Position numbers and translations under genes: made by a program. Positions 1-5,025 of a stretch of 6,774 nt of DNA are shown here, one piece after another; within the stretch, counting starts at the first letter, position 1, and every line of letters begins with the position of its first letter. The notes under the pieces were generated by a model that had not been told where the DNA came from, made no database searches, and worked only from the letters and a program-made list of their open reading frames with translations. This DNA is from Planctomycetaceae bacterium (GTDB taxonomy: Bacteria > Planctomycetota > Planctomycetia > Planctomycetales > Planctomycetaceae): the NCBI GenBank assembly GCA_003503535.1, contig DOCI01000246.1, positions 28,260 through 35,033 of the forward strand. Reading direction: 5' to 3'.

Positions 1-4
1 AATA

Positions 5-144
5 GTAGGGTGCGTCCTGACGCACCATGCTGCCGTCTTGGCTTCCTCATAGATTTTCTCTCCATATACGAAACCATCCCGGCTCTATCATCACAAATAA
101 GTCGAAATCGACACTCCACTCCGGTGGGTCAGGACGCACCCTAC
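5..144. repeat. REPIN-like doublet of inverted palindromic repeats
   Basis: Two 22-bp arms, 5-26 and 123-144, are reverse complements of each other at 21 of 22 positions; the first 17 bases from the outer edge match perfectly. Each arm is itself a hairpin. In the left arm GGTGCGTC pairs with GACGCACC across a 2-base loop (9-26). The right arm has the same design with one mismatch (123-140). About 96 bases of unremarkable sequence separate the arms. This is the layout of a REPIN: two REP hairpins in inverted orientation that can fold into one long hairpin and are usually mobilised in trans by a RAYT transposase. No RAYT gene is in the window. It could also be a small MITE. The repeat structure is seen directly; the mobility is inferred from the known class. 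Confidence 0.75.
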
Positions 145-352
145 GACCCTAGCCACCCAGCCGAAAATCGTTCTCATGAGCTTGTATTCGGTTTTGCTTT
201 TTTGCCACTCTGGCATCTGGATTGCGACTCTCTCTAAAGAGTTCAAAACCTGCGAGAATTACTGGTTTTCTGGTGAGAAATCGCAACATTAATCGCCCTG
301 TGTTTCATTCATGCAACATCAGGTGATGCATTCCAGAGATTGGCAAACAGTG
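145..352. other. Intergenic stretch with no gene recognised
   Basis: Between the repeat doublet and the first supported gene I see no convincing coding sequence, RNA gene or terminator. A weak 5-bp hairpin (ACTCT/AGAGT, about 227-242) and a 5-bp pair TGCGA/TCGCA (about 251-285) are too short to interpret. The promoter of the following gene probably lies here, but no good -35/-10 pair could be identified. Confidence 0.4.
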
Positions 353-670
353 ATGAGACTTCTCAATCAATTCACTACTGAAATTTGTAAAAGCATATTG
401 ACGATCTGTTTCGTGATCGCCTTACCTTCGGTTGCCACTGCAGAAAACTGGGCATTTCAAAGATCCTACTACAGCCATGCCCTCACTCCGGAAGTGGCTG
501 CGGTTACTCCCGAACCTTATTATCGCTCGGCTTATCGTACTCCGTATAAATCAATTTATCCCGGCATGACCGTCCGCTCTTCCTTCCGCATCAATCGTCT
601 GCAGTTACAAAGTGGTTTCAGTCGCGATTCTCAGTACTTTTATGAGGGAACGGTCGAGTTTCGACCATAA
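353..670 (+). CDS. Small secreted Tyr/Arg-rich protein of unknown function
   Basis: A 105-residue protein whose family I do not recognise. Residues 1-30 look like a Sec signal peptide: a charged start, a hydrophobic core near residues 14-24 (ILTICFVIAL) and an ATA|EN signal peptidase I site after Ala30. The mature part of about 75 residues should be exported. It is rich in Tyr (9) and Arg (8), carries YY pairs and ends with EGTVEFRP, so it probably forms a small beta-rich fold; that is inference. There are no Cys in the mature part and no catalytic motif. In-frame ATGs at 311 and 326 would give a longer N-terminus. I prefer 353 because it places the hydrophobic core at normal signal-peptide distance, although no start has a clear Shine-Dalgarno sequence. 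The next gene starts about 75 bases downstream on the same strand. Confidence 0.6.
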   Translation: MRLLNQFTTEICKSILTICFVIALPSVATAENWAFQRSYYSHALTPEVAAVTPEPYYRSAYRTPYKSIYPGMTVRSSFRINRLQLQSGFSRDSQYFYEGTVEFRP

Positions 671-745
671 TAGTCGAACTTCCGCTCATTCAGTAAGATG
701 TCTCAGGTAGAAATCATTTATTCTCTCCTGACGCATCGAATCGCC

Positions 746-1906
746 ATGAAATCATCCTGGTCGCTGGATCCTGAAATTACTTATCTGAACCACGGCTCGT
801 TTGGACCGTCACCCAATTGTGTGCAACAGGCTCAACGGGAGTGGATGTCGCAACTGGAATCCAATCCGATGGAATTCCTGGTCCGGCGGCGGGAACGGCT
901 GCTCGATGAAATGCTGGAAAAACTTGGGCAGTTCATCGGCTCTCCTGCGAACTGCCTGATCCCAGTCGAAAATGCGACCTTCGGCATGAACATCGTCGCG
1001 AACTCGGTCCCATTGCAGGCCGGGGACGAAGTTCTGCTCACCAATCATGAATACGGAGCCGTTGAACGGATCTGGCAAAAGAAATCCGCCTCTGTGGGAG
1101 CAAGGGTTGTGATCGCCACGCTACCAATTCCATTCCAGGATGCCGATGAAATTGTCGAGGCTGTGTTTCGCAGTGTCACTCCTAAAACCAGACTGCTTGT
1201 CGTCAGCCATGTCACCTCTCCGACAGCACTGGTCTTGCCGGTCGAAAAGATTTGCCAGCGAGCCCGCGAACAAAAATTACCAGTCTGTATCGATGGCCCA
1301 CATGCCATTGCGATGCGGCCGTTAAACCTGCAAACTCTCAACTGCGATTTCTACACCGCGAGCTGTCACAAATGGCTGTGTGCTCCTTTTGGCACGGGGT
1401 TTCTGTACGTTGCTCCCCAATGGCAGCAAAACATCTCGACGGTCAATACCAGCTGGGGTGGCACAATGTATGGACGAGAAAAAAGCTGGCAGAATGAATT
1501 TCTGTGGGTCGGAACGAGTGATCCATCCCGCTTTCTGGCAATTTCAAACGCCATCGATTTCCTGGAAGACTATGGCCTGGAACGCTTTCGTGAAGAAACT
1601 AATCATATGGCCTCTCAGGCCTATGACCTGTTCTCCAAACAATTTCGGACAGAGCCTTACTCGACTCGGCAACAGGACTGGTTCGGTTCCATGGTGACTA
1701 TTCCACTGCCGGAGAGCGTCCCGGTTCCTGCTAAATGGACGGGCCGACCTCATCCTCTTCAGGAACGACTGGCACAAAAACACAGGATTGAAGTTCCAAT
1801 CGTCAAATGGAGCAGCCGCATGCACATCCGAATTTCCAGCAATCTTTATAATGATTTTTCAGAGCTTGAACGGCTCTCTCACGCTCTCCAAGCAGAGATC
1901 CTCTGA
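746..1906 (+). CDS. Class V aminotransferase family PLP enzyme (isopenicillin N epimerase-like)
   Basis: A complete 386-residue fold-type I PLP enzyme, normal length for the aminotransferase class V family (cysteine desulfurase, isopenicillin N epimerase, EgtE-like). Visible landmarks: the N-terminal substrate-loop motif LNHGSFG (residues 14-20), a PLP-phosphate region near ENATFGMN (75-82), the PLP-ring Asp in CIDGPHA (Asp183), and the Schiff-base Lys in SCHKWLCAPFGTGFLY (Lys209, after His208). Near the C-terminus, RMHIRIS followed by LYN contains Arg362, expected to bind the substrate carboxylate. The LNHG start and the HKWL..P.GTGFLY block favour the epimerase-like branch over cysteine desulfurases. 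Substrate is unknown, and no beta-lactam or ergothioneine genes sit beside it. An upstream in-frame ATG at 698 would add 16 residues; I chose 746 because family members usually start just before the W.LDP segment. Neither start has a strong ribosome binding site. Probably cytoplasmic. Confidence 0.88.
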   Translation: MKSSWSLDPEITYLNHGSFGPSPNCVQQAQREWMSQLESNPMEFLVRRRERLLDEMLEKLGQFIGSPANCLIPVENATFGMNIVANSVPLQAGDEVLLTNHEYGAVERIWQKKSASVGARVVIATLPIPFQDADEIVEAVFRSVTPKTRLLVVSHVTSPTALVLPVEKICQRAREQKLPVCIDGPHAIAMRPLNLQTLNCDFYTASCHKWLCAPFGTGFLYVAPQWQQNISTVNTSWGGTMYGREKSWQNEFLWVGTSDPSRFLAISNAIDFLEDYGLERFREETNHMASQAYDLFSKQFRTEPYSTRQQDWFGSMVTIPLPESVPVPAKWTGRPHPLQERLAQKHRIEVPIVKWSSRMHIRISSNLYNDFSELERLSHALQAEIL

Positions 1907-1978
1907 AAACTGGATTCCTGCGAAATTCGATTATTCATTGAATCTTCATCTCCAGCCTTAACATTTGATCGCCTTGAG

Positions 1979-2007
1979 TTCACATTCTGTCTCAACCTCA
2001 TTAAATT
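1979..2007 (+). promoter_or_regulatory. Candidate sigma70-type promoter before the adaptor gene
   Basis: TTCACA (1979-1984) and TAAATT (2002-2007) are separated by 17 bases and match the sigma70 consensus at 5/6 and 4/6 positions. Transcription would begin near 2013-2015, giving a leader of about 50 bases that starts with the hairpin at 2012-2032. Planctomycete promoters are poorly defined, so this is only a candidate. Confidence 0.3.
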
Positions 2008-2011
2008 AATC

Positions 2012-2032
2012 TGAAGACTTGAATAGTCTTCA
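2012..2032 (+). promoter_or_regulatory. Perfect 8-bp hairpin in the leader of the adaptor gene
   Basis: TGAAGACT and AGTCTTCA are perfect reverse complements around the 5-base loop TGAAT. The hairpin lies 34 bases before the start codon and next to the predicted transcription start. No T-run follows, so it is not a typical intrinsic terminator of the upstream aminotransferase gene. It could be a dyad operator for a regulator or a 5' stem that protects the mRNA. The structure is seen; the role is inferred. Confidence 0.4.
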
Positions 2033-2055
2033 ATATTGCTCACTGAGATTCATCT

Positions 2056-2060
2056 GGAGA
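2056..2060 (+). promoter_or_regulatory. Shine-Dalgarno GGAGA setting the adaptor start
   Basis: GGAGA ends 6 bases before the ATG at 2067. It supports that ATG over the upstream in-frame TTG at 2019, which lies inside a hairpin and has no ribosome binding site. Confidence 0.7.
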
Positions 2061-2066
2061 ATAAAA

Positions 2067-3194
2067 ATGCGTTCATGCGCCTATCCTGTTTTGATTTATG
2101 GAATTGCTTTGACCAGCTGCCTGTTGATGCCAGTCAACTCCTGCACTGCTCAACCTGCTGCCGACCCGAATTTGCCTTCCGGTACACAACTTGTGATTAA
2201 GAGGGATGCAATTCATTTGATTTCTCCGGACCAGTTCCGCGTGCCGATCAGTCTCAAGCCAACTCGTCAGCTGGATGTGCGGTCTCTGGTCGAAGGCATT
2301 GTGCAGAATGTCCGCGTCAAAACAGGAGCGAAGGTCAGTGCCCAGGAAGAAGTCCTGAGAATTGAATCTGCCAAGGCGACCAAACTGCTGGAACGAGCCA
2401 AAGCAAACGTGAAAGCTGCGACCCTGCGTCGCGATCTGGCAAAAACTCAGGTTGGTGAAGGAAAACAACCACAGGCCGCTCTCGACCTGGCAGAAGCCGA
2501 ACTCGATGTCGCAGAAGTCGATCTCGATCTGGCTCAGCTGAATTTTGATAACACTTCTGTCAGAGCTCCCTTTCAGGGGGAAATCCTGCAGGTGAATGCT
2601 GTTCAGGGTGCCTTTGTCAATGAAGGGGATTTGTTGATGTCCCTGCGCGATTCTTCGGAACTTTCTGTCCGAATTCCCGTTAATCGCAATGACGTCAAAG
2701 CTGGTGACCAGATGGAAGTCACCCTCGACAGTGGCTCGGTCAGTGGAACTGTTCAGACGATTTTGCCTCTCACTGAAGAGTGGCAGGCACTGCGTCAACT
2801 CGTCGACACGGCTGCCATTGCCGTAGTCGTGATCGATAATAAATCAGGCAAATATCATGATGGACAAACCGCTTATTCCAATATCGTTCCACGCCAGCCC
2901 GTAATCGAACTGGCCAACACTTCATTGAACAACTCAGAAACTGGAACTCGAATTGTTCAGGTTATTCGTGACCATGTCGTACGCGATATTGAAGTGGAAC
3001 TTCTCGGACCAGTCGGTGAAGGTCGTTCGTATGTGACCGGCCCTCTGCAGGATCGGGATGAGCTGATTACGGAAAGTTCTCAATCGCTGGTCGACGGGAC
3101 TGTAGTTATTCCCGCGAATCCTGCGAAACCTGCCTCTACCCCCCAAAAACCAGGGAATACTCCAGCAACTCCAGGCAATTCCCTAGCTTTTTAA
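2067..3194 (+). CDS. HlyD/RND-type periplasmic adaptor protein (membrane fusion protein-like)
   Basis: A 375-residue exported protein with the layout of an efflux adaptor. Residues 1-28 are a signal sequence; LTSC (15-18) and VNSC (23-26) are possible lipoboxes, and CTA|QP is a possible signal peptidase I site, so lipoprotein or soluble form is undecided. The first half of a lipoyl/barrel-sandwich domain spans about 69-101 (VEGIVQNVRVKTGAKVSAQE). A heptad-rich, Ala/Leu/Glu alpha-hairpin follows at about 102-162, then the second lipoyl half (VRAPFQGEI..V..GAFVNEGDLL, about 163-195), a beta-barrel region (about 198-275), a membrane-proximal-like region to about 350, and a Pro/Ala/Thr-rich tail (350-375). 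The paired VEG.V and VRAPF.G motifs around a coiled coil are diagnostic of the family. Adaptors normally bridge an inner-membrane RND, ABC or MFS pump to an outer-membrane channel, but neither partner is adjacent, so substrate and partner are unknown. The start is set by GGAGA at 2056-2060. Confidence 0.85.
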   Translation: MRSCAYPVLIYGIALTSCLLMPVNSCTAQPAADPNLPSGTQLVIKRDAIHLISPDQFRVPISLKPTRQLDVRSLVEGIVQNVRVKTGAKVSAQEEVLRIESAKATKLLERAKANVKAATLRRDLAKTQVGEGKQPQAALDLAEAELDVAEVDLDLAQLNFDNTSVRAPFQGEILQVNAVQGAFVNEGDLLMSLRDSSELSVRIPVNRNDVKAGDQMEVTLDSGSVSGTVQTILPLTEEWQALRQLVDTAAIAVVVIDNKSGKYHDGQTAYSNIVPRQPVIELANTSLNNSETGTRIVQVIRDHVVRDIEVELLGPVGEGRSYVTGPLQDRDELITESSQSLVDGTVVIPANPAKPASTPQKPGNTPATPGNSLAF

Positions 3195-3233
3195 GCGGAC
3201 TCCATTATAAGATCAGTGTGGTGATAATTCGTC

Positions 3234-3262
3234 TTTTCCTCATCCGTACAGGGCGATATACT
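3234..3262 (+). promoter_or_regulatory. Weak candidate promoter before the CvpA-family gene
   Basis: TATACT (3257-3262) matches the -10 consensus at 5/6. Seventeen bases upstream, TTTTCC (3234-3239) is a poor -35 (3/6). The 119-base gap after the adaptor gene leaves room for independent transcription, but cotranscription is equally possible because no terminator is visible in the gap. Confidence 0.22.
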
Positions 3263-3300
3263 GCCTCCAACTCTTTATCTATGGGCTGAGTTTTTTAAGC

Positions 3301-3305
3301 AAGGA
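3301..3305 (+). promoter_or_regulatory. Shine-Dalgarno AAGGA deciding the CvpA start
   Basis: AAGGA lies 8 bases before the ATG at 3314. The alternative in-frame ATG at 3305 overlaps this site and so cannot use it, which favours 3314. Confidence 0.65.
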
Positions 3306-3313
3306 TGCTGCCG

Positions 3314-4492
3314 ATGTGGTACGACGTTGTCTGCCTCGTGATTCTCGCGCTGTCTGTGTGGCGCGGGTTGGTCAAAGGATTTGTCTGGCAATTAGCGACT
3401 ATTGCAGGGATTGCTCTCTGCTTTATCTTCGCAGAGACGGTCTCCATTGTCATCGCTCCAATGACAGGACTCCAACCTCCTTTGAGCCGCTGGGTTTCCA
3501 TCCTTGGCTTGTATATCGTTGGTTCTTTTGTCGCCTTTGCGATTGCCCGAACCATCAAAAGTGGCCTCGAAAAAGCCAAATTTGAAGATTACGACCGCCA
3601 CCTCGGGGCCATGTTTGGAGCCATTAAAGGAGCGATGTTTTGTCTGATCCTGTCGTTCTTTATGTTCACGATGACCGAGCAAACCCGAGAAACCGTATTC
3701 CATTCCAATGCAGGCTACGCCTCTGCAGTCTTGTTTGAGCAGATTTACCCCGTTTTACCAGAAGAGCTTGAGGCCTTATTAAAACCCTATATGGACGGTT
3801 TTGATAAAGATTCCATTGCCCAGCACCAGCACGATCACCCCGTTGGAAACGGTTATCTCGGTACTGAGACTCACGATCATGGTGCAGATGGTCATCACGA
3901 AAATGACGGACACGATCACGGAGGATCAACGGTCACACCTTTGCCGAATCCTTTTGGAAATAACACGGCAACAAGTCCAACGATCCAGCAGATGGTCCAG
4001 CAAATTCCTGGCCTCTTCGGAGAAGATCTGCAACAGATCGTCTACAAGTCGATTGAAAATACGGATCCAGAAGATCGAGCCGATCTCATCAAGGAACTCA
4101 GCACGGGGATGCCGGGGCTGATCCGTCAGGTCGCCGATCAGTGGAAAAACGGCCGTCCTCCAGAAGTCAAAGCCAATACTGAGACCGACTGGAAACAACA
4201 TCGGGCAACGCTGCTCAAAGAAATTGCCGGCGTCTATTCCGACCATCTCGATGCCCAGCAGTCGATTATGGAAGAAGTCGTCTACGCCTTGCAGGGCGTT
4301 CCGGATTCCGTCACCGTCGCTGTTCTGGAAGACTGGCATGCCGATCTATTGAAAAATTCACCAGATCCCGATCCAACAACCGACCTCTACACCCGACTTG
4401 ATCAACGCGTTTTTAATCAGTTGAACAAAGCTCGCATTTCCCTGGGATCCTTGCCGTCCGATCTACAGAATCGATTGAGTAATCTTCGGTAA
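3314..4492 (+). CDS. CvpA-family membrane protein with His-rich linker and long C-terminal extension
   Basis: A 392-residue protein. The N-terminal 120 residues match the CvpA (colicin V production) family: four predicted membrane helices at about 4-17, 27-46, 63-82 and 101-120, with the typical short W-R-G-x-x-K-G-F turn after helix 1 (WRGLVKGFVW) and the conserved AMFGAIKGA stretch leading into helix 4. A loop of about 50 residues follows, then a linker with nine His within 32 residues (171-202) in HDH, HH and HDHGG clusters, a possible divalent-metal site. The remaining 190 residues are polar and look helical (for example IQQMVQQIPGLF and LIKELSTGMPGLIRQV). Classical CvpA is about 160 residues, so over half of this protein is extension of unknown role. 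CvpA proteins are linked to envelope maintenance and colicin V export, but biochemical function is unsettled. It lies downstream of the adaptor gene on the same strand and ends in a converging arrangement with the next gene. Confidence 0.8.
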   Translation: MWYDVVCLVILALSVWRGLVKGFVWQLATIAGIALCFIFAETVSIVIAPMTGLQPPLSRWVSILGLYIVGSFVAFAIARTIKSGLEKAKFEDYDRHLGAMFGAIKGAMFCLILSFFMFTMTEQTRETVFHSNAGYASAVLFEQIYPVLPEELEALLKPYMDGFDKDSIAQHQHDHPVGNGYLGTETHDHGADGHHENDGHDHGGSTVTPLPNPFGNNTATSPTIQQMVQQIPGLFGEDLQQIVYKSIENTDPEDRADLIKELSTGMPGLIRQVADQWKNGRPPEVKANTETDWKQHRATLLKEIAGVYSDHLDAQQSIMEEVVYALQGVPDSVTVAVLEDWHADLLKNSPDPDPTTDLYTRLDQRVFNQLNKARISLGSLPSDLQNRLSNLR

Positions 4493-4513
4493 TCAGAATC
4501 CATTCGAACCTGT

Positions 4514-4532
4514 CACAGCTCTGTGAGCCGTG
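4514..4532. repeat. Left copy of 19-bp hairpin repeat (REP-like)
   Basis: CACAGCTC-TGT-GAGCCGTG forms an 8-bp stem with one mismatch around a 3-base loop. It matches the reverse complement of 4994-5012 at 18 of 19 positions. It sits 21 bases after the CvpA-family stop and, reading the other strand, 8 bases after the zinc-ribbon gene stop. It may help end both converging transcripts, but no T-run follows directly on either strand, so it is not a standard intrinsic terminator. The similarity to the second copy suggests a dispersed repeat. Confidence 0.65.
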
Positions 4533-4540
4533 CGATTAAA

Positions 4541-4921
4541 TTATCGACTTTTTTTTTCATGCCAATCATGACTGCACCAAAAGCATTGTCGGGCTTTAGG
4601 AGTATTGGCAACGCGCTCGCAATTGGGGCATCTGTTGATATATATCTTATTAGCAGAATTTGTGAGTATTCGCTCACAAACTCTCCTACGGAATTCATCC
4701 GGACCATCTTTTAATGCAACTATTACGAGGGGATTGTCTAAATTTCCCCATTTCTCAAGTAGCAGTTTTGCAATGACTCCGCTTGTCTGCTGTGCCTTTT
4801 TCTCTGCATATATTGATCGGTTAGCAAGTAACTCCAAATCTGTTAATAGATGCAAGTAATTGTGCCAAATATACTCAATTAATTCCGCATCCTCATCGTA
4901 ATCTTCTGTGTGATAACTCAC
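4541..4921 (-). CDS. Small zinc-ribbon protein of unknown function
   Basis: A 126-residue probably cytoplasmic protein with an acidic, helical N-terminal part (TEDYDEDAELIEYIWHNYLHLL) and a C-terminal four-Cys zinc ribbon: CPNC (Cys98, Cys101), an 11-residue spacer with NTPKARQ, then CFWC (Cys113, Cys116) followed by HDWH. Such ribbons bind structural zinc and often mediate protein or nucleic-acid contacts; no catalytic motif is visible. The frame first opens at a TTG (4936) directly after a stop codon. I choose the GTG at 4921 because GGAG lies 9 bases before it (4931-4934), while the TTG has no ribosome binding site. The gene and its flanks are much more AT-rich (hand count about 36% GC over 4621-4980) than the genes on either side and are bracketed by hairpin repeats, suggesting separate origin. 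The 3' end carries a run of nine A (4549-4557 on the + strand as T). Function not recognised. Confidence 0.65.
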   Translation of the reverse strand: MSYHTEDYDEDAELIEYIWHNYLHLLTDLELLANRSIYAEKKAQQTSGVIAKLLLEKWGNLDNPLVIVALKDGPDEFRRRVCERILTNSANKIYINRCPNCERVANTPKARQCFWCSHDWHEKKSR

Positions 4922-4930
4922 TAAGAAAAA

Positions 4931-4934
4931 CTCC
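4931..4934 (-). promoter_or_regulatory. Shine-Dalgarno GGAG deciding a GTG start
   Basis: GGAG on the - strand lies 9 bases before the GTG at 4921. It overlaps the alternative TTG start region and so supports GTG initiation of the zinc-ribbon gene. Confidence 0.55.
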
Positions 4935-4946
4935 AATTACAGAAGT

Positions 4947-4975
4947 ATTGTCTAAACCATTCATTTATATTTCAA
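4947..4975 (-). promoter_or_regulatory. Candidate promoter of the zinc-ribbon gene
   Basis: On the - strand, TTGAAA (4970-4975) and GACAAT (4947-4952) are 17 bases apart and match the sigma70 consensus at 5/6 and 4/6. The very AT-rich surroundings raise the chance of a random match. If real, the leader is about 20 bases, just enough to include the GGAG site. Confidence 0.3.
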
Positions 4976-4993
4976 ACTTAGTACTCACCTTTA

Positions 4994-5012
4994 CACGGCT
5001 CACAGAGCCGTG
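4994..5012. repeat. Right copy of 19-bp hairpin repeat (REP-like)
   Basis: CACGGCTC-ACA-GAGCCGTG is a perfect 8-bp stem with a 3-base loop, 13 bases beyond the aguA stop codon on the - strand. It is the inverted partner of 4514-4532 (18/19). It could stabilise or end the aguBA transcript, but no T-run follows it on the - strand. It may equally be a copy of a dispersed palindromic repeat. Confidence 0.7.
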
Positions 5013-5025
5013 AAACCACTTGAAA

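Noticed and set aside
10..237. 75-residue + strand reading frame starting at GTG
   Set aside because: It runs through both repeat arms, has no ribosome binding site and no protein-like composition.
698..745. Extended N-terminus of the class V aminotransferase-like enzyme
   Set aside because: The extra 16 residues precede the usual family start and are not preceded by a strong ribosome binding site, although this start cannot be excluded.
1893..1905. CAGAG-ATC-CTCTG hairpin at the end of the aminotransferase-like gene
   Set aside because: The stem is only 5 bp, overlaps the stop codon and is not followed by a T-run, so it is not a credible terminator.
2073..2798. 241-residue - strand reading frame
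   Set aside because: It lies entirely antisense to the adaptor gene, which has a diagnostic domain layout and a ribosome binding site. The antisense product shows no recognisable domain.
4549..4557. Nine-T run after the hairpin at 4514-4532 as an intrinsic terminator
   Set aside because: The run begins 17 bases after the hairpin and lies inside the 3' end of the zinc-ribbon gene as Lys codons, so the geometry is wrong for a standard terminator.
4513..4707. 64-residue - strand frame overlapping the zinc-ribbon gene
   Set aside because: It is in a different frame from the CPNC/CFWC ribbon and has no supporting motif.
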